Positions 48,133-62,759 are shown, counted from the stretch's first letter. The stretch is 64,000 nucleotides of DNA from Lucifuga dentata (GCA_014773175.1 VXCM01000712.1:124001-188000); one strand, 5' to 3'. Notes: generated from the sequence alone by a model not told the origin. Numbers and translations are program-made.

Positions 48133-49892
48133 CAGTCCTTTTCTTTGGAAGGATGTGGAGAAGCATGTTCCAGAGTGTGCGAATGAGGTCATTTTTATGG
48201 CTTGGATTTTTATTTTCAGCCCGATTGCTAATGGGCTGTAATTTGGATGGGCTGTAAATTACCAACACAATCCCTGCATGTAAATGGTAGCACTTTCAAA
48301 TGAGGGATTTTGAAATTATACAGCCTGAAAATGAACTGTGAAGCCTTTTGTTGGTTTTTGCTGTTTCTTTCTAAAATGGATTGCATTCTAACGCCTATTA
48401 GCATTTGAATACCAACAATGAGTGATAGATTTTATACAAACGCTCATAATCTGCAATCTAATCTGTTTATCAGAACATGCCACATCTAAATGGGTTTATC
48501 TGTGTTCATTCTGTGTATGAGACAGAAGACACACTGAGAATATATCACACGTGCATACACACACGCAGACACACAGACATTGCACTGCAGTAAGCATCTC
48601 AAGTTCTTTATCTGCTCTAATAATAAACACAATAAACAGAACTATTCAGTTATTTTAATTTAGTGGAAGTATTCATGGTTATATGTTTGAATTTGCTGTC
48701 AACACTTCTGTCTCTGTAATAAATGAAGGCATAAGACCAGTCTTACAAAAGCATGGCTTTGTTTTTGCTGTTGATGTCTTTTCACTTCTCCTCCTTAAAC
48801 TTTACAAAAGGCCCAGATAACCTTTATTAATTTATACTGTCAAATGATTGACAACACTTTTTAATTCCTCTGCATTTTAATGTGACAATCACTAATTTTC
48901 AAGTTTACACAAGTGGCATCCTGCTTTATTTTTAAAAAGGAGGGCCTGATTTTTGAGGTGTTTTTAGAAAAAAAAAAAAAGCAAGCAAAAAAGAGAAATT
49001 GACGATTATTGGTTTTGCAAGTGTGGAATTGTCACTTATAATTGTATTTCATTGGCTTTTGAGAGCTTTGTGAGGATTAAGGAGACTGTAAAGCTTAACA
49101 GAAAAGCAGCACAGTGTGACCTGGCCTCTGCTCTGCCCAGCTACTCAGACAAGCCTTGCTCTTTCAAGCATTTTACACTGAGACATTTTGTATCGATTGC
49201 GTTTACTCCTTCTTTGTCAAACTTTTCTTTTGTGTTTGGTTATTTCTGTGGGAAGAGTGGGTTTATGGCCAGGCTTGTGTGGAGGTTGGATGGAGTAGCT
49301 CTCAATCACCAGCAATGGCCTCATTGTGTTCTCTAAATGGAATATGACAGAATTACCCCAGCTTGTATCATGAGTACTCACCTGAGTTATGGAGGCCTAC
49401 TTTCAGAAGTTCTACAAACCATGTCAAAAGGTGCCAGAAACCCTTGCTATCAAGAAGTTTCTTCAAACTCAAGAACATTCTGTAACATTTTGACTTGACC
49501 TCTGGAACTTGATGTCAGTCCCACAGCAGTAGCCTCCAGATGTGGCTAACAGTGCAAGATGTGGGCTGTCATTCTTCAAAGCCTCATTCAAGAAGATAAA
49601 AAAAAAAAAACAGGGGGAGCATTTATCCTGGTTAGCTGATCATGGGCTACAGTTAGCTTCCTGCTTTGCTGGCAGATTCCCATTTTCACGCTGTCAGCGT
49701 ACGTTTGTGGGTTAGAGCCCTCTCAGATGTGCTTGAAGGAGAGTGTAGGTTTGGATTGTCTATAGGGAACATGCAACTCTAACTCCTCTGTCTGAAGCAT
49801 GAAATCTATCTGGCACTTTCTTCTCTCCACAGTAAAGAATGAGGCAGAATAAAAAACTGGTATGAATTGCTTCTAATCCAGTCTGGCCTGTG

Positions 49893-49893
<1 letters not shown>

Positions 49894-49934
<41 letters not shown>
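49894..49934. repeat. (TG)n microsatellite
   Basis: About 20 perfect TG units. Confidence 0.95.
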
Positions 49935-49936
<2 letters not shown>

Positions 49937-52900
49937 ACCACTGCTCAGTCTCACCTGCCCTCTCCACCTCCTTAATAGGAATTGAGGGAAAGATGAGGAG
50001 CCCACGTAGCTGGATATCAGCATGTAGGCAGGTAGACTCATCCAAAGGCCAGACAGTTCTTTAGTGCACTGCACTGAAGCAGCCTTTTGAACATCATGAC
50101 TGCTTTATAGCATCACTTTCTGTAAAGATTGGCCTGGTTTACGTCACGTCTCAAGAGCCATATCATAACAATCCATCAGCGATTCCTGCAGTGTTGCTGC
50201 GAAAGCAGACTTCACTTTGTCTGTCCTGACGTTGACAGGCTGCAGCTCAGACAGAAAGCTGCTGAAACCATGAGAGCATGATGGAATGGATGCGCGTGTC
50301 ATATGCTCAAGTGTAGACCACAGAAACCACACGGAGGTGATCAATATCTGCATGACTGGAGAGAACCTTGTGATTGCTCATTTCCATGGTAACATACTCT
50401 TGAGCTATCAGGTGGTGACAGCTTGTTTTTTATTTGTTTAGATGTGTGTATGATTATGGTTGTCATAGATGAGAGCAGGGATGTCTGCGCTAGCTGTAGC
50501 TGAGCTGGTGTCTAGAATGAACTGCTTTAGTTATTTGTAATAATGGGCTATTGACCACCTCTTAATTTAGCAGTTGAAGTTTTATGTTGTGAAGTGGCAG
50601 CTTTTTAATAATGACCTCTTCTCCTGGATGTTATGTGTGATACCTCCCACCGGGGTTATTTAAAAGATCACGCATGAGATAGCCATTTTCATTAAGCAGA
50701 AACAAATGAAAGTGCTCTGTGTGGCTTTGTAACAGAACATTCTAAATGAAGGGATATTTTTATGTGTCTCACAAGCACAACATCAGACAAGTCTTAAAAC
50801 CTGGAAATGGACCACCCCCCCATCATCGTTCTATACTACAGCAAACCTTGTTGAGGGAGTAATAAGCCGTAGATATATTTAAATCTTTTTCCTACTTTTA
50901 TTTTTGTGGTTTATTTTGGCCTTATATTCATAACTAAGGCAGTAATTAATGAACATTGTCTTTATTGATATGTTTCAAATGATTTTTGATCAATTGTTTT
51001 GTCTGTTAAATGGCAAAAATAATTATAAATGCTCATCACAAGTTGTCAGTTCCCAAAGATTTCTTCTTTTATCTGTCTGGCAGAAAAAAATCCCAGTTAC
51101 TAAATTTACAATTAGATGAAACAGAGAAATTCTTAATGCTCATTTGGTTAATTTTGTATGTAGTAACTTGAATTAATTGCGGCTTAGTTTTCCTCTAATG
51201 GTCACTGCTGATTTAAGTTTTTGTTGAGGATCTACAGAATGCAGGAGAGTAAATTAGACATTAAATATATTGCCAGAGGATCACAGCTCATCCAGATGGG
51301 AAAATAGAGAAAATAGAGAGAAAGGGAGAGTTCCTTGAATGCGAGGACAAGGAAACATCTGCCTCATCTTTAACTTCAAACAGTTCATTGTGCTATGAGA
51401 GCTTAAGAAGGACCTTTGTAAAAAAAACAAAAAAAAACCAAAAAACATATGGTTAGCCTGAAAGGAATTTCAGGTGCCTCCCTCGTTCATTCTCCTCTTA
51501 CCTTTTAAAACCACATGCCACAAAAGATTTTTTTGTTTCAAGTGAGCTATTAAACTGGGTGCTGAGGGGTAAGCAGATTTGATGTGGCACATGTCCTTGG
51601 TGCTTTAAAAGAACGGCAATGAAAAATTAATCAATAACATGTGCCTCCCATGCCCCGAGCGTGTGTTCAAGATGTTTGTTTGATTGGTTGAAAGCACCTT
51701 TTAGAGTTCATCTGATAGACATAAAAAGTTGTCTGGGATTGAGATAAGTGAAATTTAGTTGATAACTTTGTTTATGTAGTATATGTTGACATCAGGGCAG
51801 CACTTGATATTGTGAGGAGAGAGACAAGTGGTTTTGTTGCTTTCATCAGGAACATCAGTGCTAATGAAAGCAAAGTTCCGAAAAGCTGTTTTTCCCCCGT
51901 AAAGGCTTATTAAATGTCTAAAAAGTTTGTGAACTCAATGGATTTGGGTTTTGAATAACAGTACTTGAACACTTGAAGCCACATTGTTCTGAATCACCTG
52001 CTTCTGCCTTTTCAATCTTTACTGCTTTTTTTACTATGAAAGATTATCCTATTAAATTTAAATTTCATGCATCTATCTAATAAAGTCAAAAATTTCAATG
52101 ATGAGTAAATGTAAACTTATGCCTAAAGTTGATTAGTTAATTTGTTCACAATAGTGTAATAGCTTCATAATATTCAATATAATAATAATAATTAATAATT
52201 AATAGTATTCAAGCAAATGTTTTTTTTATTTCATAGTCTGCAAATGCAAAATGAAGATTTATTAATTTAACATTGATAATTTCTCCTCAGTGGTTTCTTT
52301 CTGCATTCTTTGTTGATTTGACCTTTGCTGGCTGTGTAACAGCACTGCAAACCTTGTTGGGAAGATTATGATTTGCTGTCTGCTGCACTGGGCCAGTCAA
52401 ATGTTTTCAGATGGTGCAATATTGTCATTTTACTCAAGTTCTATTTTAACACAATATTGCAAATTTGCTGTGAGTATTTTCCTTTCTGAGAATTTTATGC
52501 TCCCATGGTGGACTGTTTCACCCACTCCATTTTACATTCTCTGCTTCTTTTTCTTTATAGACAGTATTACAGTATTCTGCCTGAAAGGCAAAAAGTAAAT
52601 TGCTCCCTCGTGTGTTTGGAATTATTTAACAAAAGCTAAAAAAGAAATGATAACGTTGTTGGAATAATTTCTTCTTTATCAATTAAATTCCTTAAAGCAG
52701 TTAATAGACAATCAGTTTTGGAATCGTTGTTGAATAAGCTGCCAAGGTTTAGCCATGACAGCTTGTGGGCTGTGTGGGATGGATTAAGTCAACATCAAGT
52801 CCCACTGGACATGAGAAAGAAACTTTACTTTTCCTTAAGCGTTTGTCTTCATTTCTTTTCGTTTTATTGACTTTGCTTTTGATTTTCATGAATACCTCTC

Positions 52901-54891
52901 TTCTTTCCTACCTTTCTAGCATCCTTTTTTTTTTTAATCAACAAATCTCTTCGCCCCTGTATTATACCATCATATCTTCATGTCTTCAAAGGCAGAAACA
53001 ATCATTTCTCCTCTATCAGAGGGGAGAGCTGGATCTCATTATTTTGAAGGGAACATAAAAGGCTGAAGTGGTCATAGTATGCTGATATTGGATTGAGCAG
53101 TGGCTATGGTGATGCTTTATTTCTATATTTGTGTTTGCCTGTGCACGTCCATGGATGCATGCACACTTGTTTGACTGTGCATGTGATAAGTAGAGCTTCT
53201 CTTCTCCATGGTGCTTCAATAGTCTTTGGATTTAGATATTGTGGAGGAGATGGAGTATGATAGAATATCCGAGAAAATGGGAGGGAGAAAAATATAGTAT
53301 TCTTAGTTTTGTTGATTGCATATCTGAATTTTATGTATTGGTTGCACATCCTCACTTTACTGGATATATCAATGATGGAGCATGTGAATACTGCCAATGT
53401 TCTCAGTTGTACATCTCTCCCCCACAGCTCTGTCCCACACTCAGCGGCACTGTTGGCATTGCTTGGCTCGGCAGGAGGCTCCTGCAGGGCTGCATTAGGC
53501 TCCATAAACTTTATAGCATATTTTTACAACCCGCCTCTCTGTATGCATCCACCATCACATCCCATCGCATCTGCTTTAACTGTTCACACAGCTGTGAAAT
53601 TCCGTGAATCCCCATGTTTTATGGTCGCCTGCTCCTCCAGTCACTCCTGATTTGTTTTTTTTTAAATTTTTTTTTTTTTGCTTCTTTAGCTTTTTGATTC
53701 TCTTCTCCACATCTGTGTATATTTAGTAAGTTATTTGCTTTGGTTGATGACAATTTTTTTTCCCAGAGATGCGATCTTTGTGAAACGTGGGCTCTGTCTG
53801 AGTCTGTCAAGATTTGCATGGCGAATGTGTGAAGTGGATGATGTGATAATGCATTTTGTTCATAACCTTGCCAGGCTCTCCCCTCCTATGCATTAATAAC
53901 CATGCCAAACACAGCATAGCTCCACAATAACGACCCACAGACTTTTAGTTCCAATGTGGGCAGTATCCACAGCACAGCACATTGACCCAGCCATGTCAAA
54001 ATACCTGTTTCAAAGTGAAAATATGCATGGATGAGGACAAGGAGGACAACAAGAGGTGGCTGCTGACAGGAGCCTGTGGTCAACATGAGTGGAAACCAGA
54101 AGTTGGTTGGATTTGAAGAAAGTCACATTGATGGCCTGTTTATAATCCCTCCTCTTTCACTGCTCAGCCAACTAGCATAACTCAGCACAACAGAGTTCTA
54201 ACAAGGTATAGTGTCTCCCTATCAGTGCAACGCTTTCATATCGCTGTCATACTTGGACGCACAAGAGTAAAGCCACATAATCGCCTCATCAACAGCCAAC
54301 TCCCCTCCCCCCCATTCCCCAGACAGCTCTCCACTGTAATAATTGGTGACATGATCAAGGCCAGAGCACCTGCTGTATTATTGTCTGGTTTGCAGTTTCC
54401 TTTCTAAAGGTGCCCAGGAGAGATGGGCCGCCATTTTAAAATGATAGCCTTCAGATTTTGTCACTCTGTAGCTTTTTGCCAGCAGCTTGTATGAGTCACT
54501 TGGTTGTTTGAATGTCGTTTGTTGAATTCAACAAATGAATAGGTAAATAAATAGCTGTATGAATACATTATTTATACATGAAAATATATTGCTATGACTT
54601 CAGCTTGGTTGGTTTGCCGGATAGTCAATGTTCTATTCTTAGTTGGTGAGCTGGCATCAGAGTTCCTTCGCGAACTCTGGCTGAGATGATCTTTCTCAAA
54701 CTGCCAAACTCATAGCAGCTTATCGCAAATCACACATTTGTTCCTTTGCCCTCTGTTGTGGATTACCACACTTCACGGTGAATCTAAGGAAAATAGTCAG
54801 AGTAAGTTCTGAGTATATCCTCAGGGATGTTTTATAACAACGCTGATGGTACTGGATCTTAGTTATATTTGCTTGCTGAACGTATATTAGT

Positions 54892-54917
54892 CTCACTGCT
54901 GTGTTTACAGCAGTGAG
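54892..54917. repeat. Perfect inverted repeat, 11-bp arms
   Basis: CTCACTGCTGT and ACAGCAGTGAG around a GTTT loop. Confidence 0.8.
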
Positions 54918-55731
54918 TCACTGATGCCTCTGGTCAGGCAGCGTTGGTGCTGGCTGCAGTTCTCCAGCAAGTATTGTAGTACTGAAGGCCAGCACTTGGT
55001 GGCAGTGGGTCCCCATTGAATTGGCCAGTTGATGTAGTACACGGGCTGAAGAGCCACATTGTTGCCACAGAATTGACCTAATGAGGTTTTTCTCAGCCCA
55101 CATAAGACACCGGCATGCCTACCACTAATGGCATTTGTTAGATGTCTGATCTTTAAAAAGGGAGAAAAAGTGTGAAATGGCTCAACATCATTCAAATTGG
55201 TATAACTTCTCTGATCAATAGTTTCAACCCTCCCCTTACAGTAGACAGGGAGGTGAAAACAGAATGATAAAGAACAGATTCTTCATTGTTGTCTTTCATG
55301 TGCACAGATTTTAAAGTGGAGCTACCTCTGCCTTTGACATGGTGGAGGACAGTCAGCCTGTCGCAAGTCCTCTCTGTTTTCCTTTAAATACTCACTTACA
55401 CCATCAGGGCCTATGAGGAAGCATGTCTTCTCTCCTGCTATCGTCAGGACCTGTTATATTGAACATACTTTGATTTGATCATACCTAAAAAATTATATAA
55501 ATATATATTAGACTGACCCCACACTGATGAACAGAGGCAGTCTCTCACTAGTAACATCATTCTCATAAAACTGCACCATTTAAAATCAGTCTTTCCTTTT
55601 GGTACTCTCTGTACATCCTTCTTCTGCATTATGCAAACAGAGTGATAGCACATCACTGTTTCATTCTTTTTATGTATTATGCAGTTGATTTTCCTCAGAG
55701 ATAACAATAAACCTCTATCTCTTTTTTTTGA

Positions 55732-55753
55732 CCCCCCCCNCCCCCCCCCCCCC
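55732..55753. repeat. Poly-C tract with a single-N gap
   Basis: A C homopolymer with N at 55740. Confidence 0.9.
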
Positions 55754-58260
55754 ACAACCTCCATGTGAGTCATATTTGCTTATTGACACCCTGAGCTCTT
55801 GACATGACACAGACTCTGTGCCACGTTACACTGAGGCATGGTCTCGGTTGGCTGTGGCTTTCATTTGCCCGGGTTGTTTTTCACTGTAGACGTCTATGAC
55901 AGAGAGTGGCGGAACACCACATCCTCGCTCCCCCACACATGCTGTGCTCACTATCAACTTTTTCCACCTTGTCATTCGGCTCAGGTGCCCTCACTAACTT
56001 GCCACATCAATTTTTAATGCACAGCCATACGGTGTCCTTGTTTTCCCTTCATATGCTGTACTAAATAAATATGGATAAAATAAAGTGAAAAACTCATCTG
56101 GGTTTCATGTGTGTTATAAAGGCATTTGGCTTCATCAGTCGGTGTTCAGACCTTGTGAAGAACTTCTTTAGAATGGTGCCAATTACTTGATATTGGCCTG
56201 AGGCTGATTTGATGGCAGATGTATAGTGTTCCAAATGGTGATGTGCTGGGTATTGGATATAGACCCAGCGTGTGAGGTGACATCCAATCATGGTGAGAGA
56301 TGGCTGACCTATCTCTTTATGTCCTGAGTGGTTTTGAGGGATGATCTTTTTAATGCTGATTGGGTGAATGTCATCTTCACACCTGAGGTACTGGCCTTGA
56401 ATTAAACATAGGTTGAAACCGGATGTGATGAAATCACAGGACCTTACAATGTAGACCCCTAATGTGTAAAATTACACAGTCATTAAATAAGAAAAGCAGC
56501 AAATTCGCTGTCATGTGTGAGGTGTTTTTCTTTCCTCCTGTCAAGATTTCCCATGTTAGCTTTCAGTTGGCTGTCTCTGCCACTGACGGGTGTTGTTTGC
56601 TCGATTGTTTGTGTGTCACCTCACGTCTCAGTGAGAGGAGGAGGAATTTGCTCCCACAAAAGAATGAAATTGAGAGGAAAAAAGTTCCCTCAAAGACCTG
56701 CAAGTAGAACAAAAGAACAGAAAAAAATCTTGATGTTATTATGCCGGCAACATCTTCGGAGCTTCTGATATAAATGAACTAAGGGTTCTAAAATTGTCAT
56801 TTGAATTATGCCTTTCATCTCCCCATGGTTTTTAGTGAAGCAGTTCAGCCCAAGTCTCTAGTGAATGTTTTTTTTCTTTCCCTGTTTGCATTTCTGAACA
56901 AGCGCCATAACTGTAATGAATTCTATTATTTTAAAACCAATTACTGATAGTTGGGAGCTTTTTCAGCACTGTTGTCATGCTCTCTGTGGAATAGTGCTGC
57001 TGCAGTGTTGACTGCACTCGAACCTGATGGTGTTTTTTCCTACTCCAACCACCCATACTAATGTAGTTTTCTGATGTTACTATACCTCACTCAAACACAG
57101 TGAGAGTGTTAATAAGAAGCACATTTAAAGGAATCAGAGCAAGGAATAAATTTTTTGGAACTTGTATTCAGTTTAAAACACCTAAACTCAAGACAGTCTA
57201 TGATTTAGAAGAAATTAAAAATAACTTACATGCTACCTTACAATTCATGCTTCATGCATTTTCTTGATTATGATTAATACTGACAATAATTTGAATTAAT
57301 TTTATGTTTAAGTTGATTTTTTTCTCTATTAGATAATGCTTAAATTGGCTTTGCAATCAAGTTTTTCTTTACAAAATTGATTTAAAAAGTGAAGATAACA
57401 TGTTGTTTTGAAGGTTACATGCTGCAGTATTCCATCAATGATGAGACAATAGAAAGAAGTAGGGAGCAGTGAAAGCAAGGCCAAAAGATGATATCATTGG
57501 ATCGGACTAATATATTTAAAATATGGCTTAGTGCACCTTAACAACTGTGACCTTAGGACCTTTTAACTGTGTTTACACAGCTGTAAATTCTGTGTATATT
57601 TTAAGTGCTATCTTCTAAAAACAAAAAACAAAAACACCAAAGAGTAATGCTAATAGACTTTTGTAGAAGAAAGGTATTCTATTGTGCAAAAAAACTGACA
57701 TGTATATGGGGTGCAGGGTGATTAAAAATGAGGTTTTTCATCCTTTCATTTTTCCCTATTATTTATAATTAATGCTTCATAATTTTAAAAGTGGAGTGGT
57801 GTTTCATCCTACACTGACCCACACAATAGTCATTATTCATTGTATTGTTATATTTATTGGTCACTATTACCAAGTTTCCCTTTGATGGTGTTCTCCATGA
57901 TTTCATTTTCCAAATATAGGACTAATTGGATCTTTTTTGCTTGTGTTGCCAGTATTTGGAGGTGGACATTTGTTTCGAAGATATTTGTGCTCTAATAGAG
58001 CCACTTATTCAGTCTCTTGACTCAACTTCAATTTTGCCATCTACATTGGTTTCATTCAGACAATTATGTCCGCTCATATGCATGTACATATTCAGAAAGA
58101 GAGAAAAAGTTAAAGCCCAGAGTGTCATTTTTGCCCCAAAGACTGATTCATAGCTTTTTTAATAAACTGAAAGGTTACCTAAAAGCTGATGTTCTCCATG
58201 ATTGAGCAATTTAGTGCTGCTCGATAAACATTCATGTCAAGCTGAGATACTGTGTTATTT

Positions 58261-58290
58261 CTCTCTCTCTCCCTCCCTCCCTCCCTCCCT
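58261..58290. repeat. (CT)n/(CCCT)n pyrimidine repeat
   Basis: Five CT units followed by five CCCT units. Confidence 0.9.
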
Positions 58291-58390
58291 TCTCAAACAT
58301 TACTTGCGACATCATGGTGCCATGATAAGCTATGAGAGGAGGTATGAAATATTCAACATGTTATATTTTGGATGTTAACAGGGTGGGGTC

Positions 58391-58580
58391 TAAATCCTGG
58401 CCTCAGTGGCTGCAGCTTTAGTTAGCATCTCCAAATGTTCGCCTAATTAGCTCACTTTGCCCAGCAGCTGTCTGCTATTAGGGTTCTTTGTTCCAGATGT
58501 TATCTCATTAGAATGGCATTGATCATCCTAATGACTCTGGGAGAGAGTATTGGTCCACATTTGTGTGACCTGATTGCCCC
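58391..58580. promoter_or_regulatory. Possible intronic regulatory element
   Basis: Repeat-free block with CTAATTAG (homeodomain core TAATTA at 58444-58449), CAGCAGCTG (E-box) and further CTAAT/ATTAG motifs on both strands. The composition resembles conserved vertebrate non-coding elements, but only alignment could establish conservation. Confidence 0.25.
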
Positions 58581-60166
58581 TGCCCCCCTTCCCTGAGGTC
58601 AAACCACAATAGTTTAACCCATCCATATGCTCAGTTGTCAGGTTAAGTATGGCAGCCAGTCATGCTTACTTGCATGTGGAACACCAGCCAATGGACAGAG
58701 GGGGATGACTCAGATTAAGGCACTGATTGATACATGGAAACAGGGCTAAGATGTCTCTGTAAACCAAGTCCCTTAATTTTGTCCAAAAATGCTTTCAGAA
58801 TTTTCAATGAGACCTGGGTCCTGACATCCTCATTAGACTTAAAAGTTGTTCTTGATACTTTCTTCTCTCTTCAAAAATGAGAGAATAATCACTGCTTGAA
58901 GGCTGCGTTTTGTATCATGATGGAAAGTAAGAAGACGGATTTACAGTTTTTACGCTTCATTTGAGACATTTCTACGTCTGCAGTTGTGCTCCAGCTTTTC
59001 CTCCAGTTAATTAGCAAACAGGAACACCAGCCTAGAAGCAAACTGATCATCTGAGATACCCTCTGCGTGTCAACATTGAAGTGCACCTGTATTACTGGAT
59101 ATGCATCTGACTGAGATTTGCCCAAATAACAGAAAAAGTTATGTTAAGTGTGATGAGCGATACACTTGATTAACTAAGGTTCATGGAATTTGTGAAGGCT
59201 AATTTTGAATGGAAAGTCCTCCACCACTGATAACCAGTTGCAAATAGTTCAGATGCATTCAAATTGTAGGTTGTGATTAGGATGCCAAGAGACTGCAGAC
59301 ACTGAGAAGAGTAATAGTCTGACAACTATGAAATGCTGTTTATACAATGGAAAATATTGTTTTAATTATCCAGAGAAAAATATGTTTAGAGTTTCTAATG
59401 AAGGAAAAGTGTCCTGAAATCTTTGATTTAAATAAAATTTGATTTAAATCAGGATACATCTCCACCACCCAAAGCCATAAAAATTGCCCTTTGCTCTCAC
59501 GATAAGAGTTTGTGTGAGTAGGCTGAAAGCAGGCACAGTTTATCAAAACAACTACCAAAATTGTATTGCATCACCTGATCTGCATAAATTCAACTTCAGC
59601 TGCACCATTATACCCAGCTCAGTACAAGCAGGTGCAAGACATGGACTAGAGCCCAGTGAAATTGGCATTAGGTTGTGTTTAGTTCTATTGCTGCCTTTGC
59701 ACCGGCATGAAGTCAGAGGCCTCAGTCTGTTACCACTGGCTTTACTGGCTTTAATATGACACTATGAAACAACCGTTTGTGCCTGTTGACAAGATATAGC
59801 GCTGCTGCTGTCAAACTAGTGGCGCTAGTATTTTGTCATTAGTGCAGTACTTAGTGTTCACGGTTATCTTTGAATGGTGGTGTCGTAGCACAAGTAGATA
59901 TGCCTTTTGAATGGATAGATTGAATTTCAACTAATTTTTTTCCCCTCTGGCTGCACATTAGCTTCTACTTTGAGAGTGAAGATTATCAGTTTGTACACCA
60001 GTTACCTTGACTGTGAAAGCCAGGCTTTGTGAAGCAAGGATATTTGGTATTGTGTGCTTTTTAATTCAACATATCTAATAGAAACATGATTCAGTATTCA
60101 GAGTCACTGGTCTTATTTAGTGTTCTCATTCAGTTTTTACATCCAAGGCTGTCTTTTTGTGTGATT

Positions 60167-60196
60167 TGTGTGTGTGTGTGTGTGAGAGAGAGAGAG
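60167..60196. repeat. (TG)n(AG)n microsatellite
   Basis: A TG run passing into AG units. Confidence 0.9.
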
Positions 60197-61599
60197 TTTG
60201 AGTGCATCTGTGCAAGCATGAGTGGTTTTGCTCATCTGTCGTTTTGGGTTGTGGTGGTTTTGGAATAGAAGTGTGGGAGCATTCCAGCCTTGATCTGACA
60301 CTGGTCTGAGTAGCTTTATGGTCAGGCCGGGGCATCGCTGACAGCTAAGAAGCAAGCAGCTCCCTCCCATGCCGCAACAAGTACCGAGCACAGCAGTGCA
60401 CACAAGTCTGCGTCTTATCCTTTTGTTTTCCTCTCTCTGCCTGGCTTAAAACTGGGCATCTTAGAATTCTGTGAAACTGTTGAAGCATTCTGCATTTATT
60501 CTCAGTGAGAGAAGAGATGGGGTAAAGAGGAGGACAAAGGGTGAGAGAGATGGAAGGTTGAGAGTAGGTTAAGGTGGAGACAAGAATGGTGAGAAAGAAA
60601 GGCTTATGCAAGGAAAGTGATTGAGAGTTCAAGGCAGGAAGCGTTGAACTCATATGATACTCCTCCAGCGTGTCCCTCCCTCTCAGTAGGCACCAGTGAA
60701 TCTAATCTAGACCAGCCCCCAATCCCCCTCCACACACACACTACTGTAAGAAGCTACCTTGTGTCTGTGGTCAGTCATTTTTCCTGTATGATCAACATGC
60801 GGTCTGTTTGTGTCTTTGCAAGAGCATTTCATACATCAACTCAGCACCTCTGTTAGACCCTCCAGACTCAAATGTCTACTAAAACAATCACGCTTAATTG
60901 CATCCATCTCAGTGGTTTTGTATTCAGTTTTTAGGCTCCTTGGGCTAATGAAAACAGAGAGGCATCAGTTTAATTATAATGTACTTGTCTCATATTGGGG
61001 AGAGATTGTTTTTATTTAGAGCCCTAATGAAATTCTCATCAGTTTGTTATTAACATCGTGCTATCTTAAGCTCAAGTGGGGAAGCAGCCAATTACATGGC
61101 TTTGTTCTCCCTGATGGACAAGTATTTGTTCCTCTGCTGAGTGAGAAATAACTCATGAACATTCGCTGGATAAAAAGAAAACTACATCTTGCCTTCATCC
61201 GTTGCCAAACAATTTTCTGCTTCAGGTAACGATGAATGTGTATGCGCTTTCTTGTAAGATCTTAATACTTCTGCCAGCCAGGTGTGCTTTTCATGTAACA
61301 ACTGGCTTGTCAATGGTCTCGATATATTAAAAAGCTCATGGTGGATGGCTGCAGTAATGGCTTCCTCTACGTAAAGAGTATCAAAGCTGCACTGCCGATG
61401 TTAAAGATGGATGCTGCCCAGTCAGCTGCATGGAATATGACACCCACAAATTAGACCGCTATGAGTTTGTCCTTCTCAGTTTAAACTGAGCTATTAAAAC
61501 ATGGACTGCATTGATTTGGTTTATTCCCCTGTGGGTGTGAGTGAAAAAAGGCAGAGTGGGAAGGATTCAGATGGTGGAATGCAGGAACGTAATGATAAT

Positions 61600-61860
61600 C
61601 TGACATTCATCTCTTCCCCGTGACCCTGTTGTATATGGTGTGGCTCCTTTAACCTAAAATTCATTTGGAACTAATGTAATGGGATATGAAAGGAGCATAA
61701 TGATATGTGGGGCCTTATTTGCCTTTGTTCACAAAACACTTCCCTAGTTTATTGCATTTTATGGTTGAAGGGCTTGATCACTAGTATTATGGCTTTGTAA
61801 ATGGGAGTCAATAAATTACCCTCTGATTAAAGACGATGCCCTCACTTTAGGTGTGAGAGC
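61600..61860. promoter_or_regulatory. Possible intronic regulatory element
   Basis: A repeat-free stretch containing CTTTGTTC (SOX-like), TAATGTAAT, AATAAATTACC and CTGATTAAAG motifs. It looks like constrained non-coding DNA rather than decayed repeats, but this is an impression from motif content only. Confidence 0.2.
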
Positions 61861-61931
61861 CATTCGCCATGCATGGTTAGCATGAGTCTTTTCTTCTGTA
61901 CGAGCTTAATCGCTGTAATTCCTCTTTCATT

Positions 61932-61989
61932 TCGGCTCTCATCACCTCCATCACTCTGTGTCGGCTCTCATCACCTCCATCACTCTGTG
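61932..61989. repeat. 29-bp perfect tandem duplication
   Basis: Two exact consecutive copies of a unit beginning TCGGCTCTCATCACC. No N lies between them, so this may be a true recent duplication. Confidence 0.9.
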
Positions 61990-62307
61990 TCGTGCCTGAC
62001 AGTTGAGCATAGCACAAACATTTTCAAGAGTTCTGGGAAGAACTTGGGCTTTGGGAGAAGGACCTCACACCAGTTTTTTCCCATTAGTTTTTGTGTTTCC
62101 CTCTGTTTTCTCTCTGCCTCTTCTGTGTACACACATGTATTCTCTGTCTCTTTCTCTTACACACATATTTATACAAGTACACATCCTTTCTCCATCTCTA
62201 CAATAGGTCCAGGTGCTGCTAAGATTGTCTCCCATTGAGTTGGAAGTTTTATTACATGTAAAACTTCCTCTTGCCCCTTCTCCTTTTTATACTACTCCTT
62301 TCTTTCT

Positions 62308-62438
62308 ACTAGTACTACTGCTGCTGCTGCTATTACTACTACTGCTGCTACTGCTGCTACTACTACTACTATACTACTACTGCTGCTGCTACTGCTTCTG
62401 CTACTGTTGCTGCTGCTACTACTCCTACTGCTACTGCA
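62308..62438. repeat. (CTG/CTA)n trinucleotide array
   Basis: About 130 bp of interspersed CTG and CTA triplets with a few CTT and CTC. It reads as polyleucine or polyalanine in frames, which is not coding evidence. Confidence 0.95.
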
Positions 62439-62759
62439 GTCACAGATGGCTGTAAAACCATAAATGAAAAGCAGAAACTGTTGTAGTTATATGCTTTTCC
62501 TGTGACCATAGCTGTAGGTTTCTGTAAGTAAATACAGCTCTGTCCTAAATGTTTCTGTGGTACAGGGTTTAATATAACAATAACACTGCCCCAAACTGTT
62601 TTAGAGAAAATAAAGGTATTCAAATATAGAACAAGCTGTGATTGTTTCTGTTTGACATATTAATTTAAAAAGTTTTGCTATTCAAATAAATATTTTTCTA
62701 GTCGTCATTTTATTGTAATTCAGCTGATATAAAAAGTAGAAAAAAATGGATTTAGTCAA

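Noticed and set aside
49052..49347. 94- and 63-codon frames in intron 4
   Set aside because: Overlapping frames with no family resemblance and no match to the expected next formin exon.
53104..53650. Overlapping 113-133-codon frames on both strands
   Set aside because: No recognisable domain, opposite-strand overlap and no splice context; probably chance openness in a GC-richer patch.
57926..58205. Possible next formin exon in intron 4
   Set aside because: The translation (YLEVDICFEDICALIEPL..) does not resemble the DIAPH segment expected after exon 4.
62213..62623. Leucine- and alanine-rich frames near 62.3 kb
   Set aside because: Translation of the CTG/CTA triplet array on either strand.
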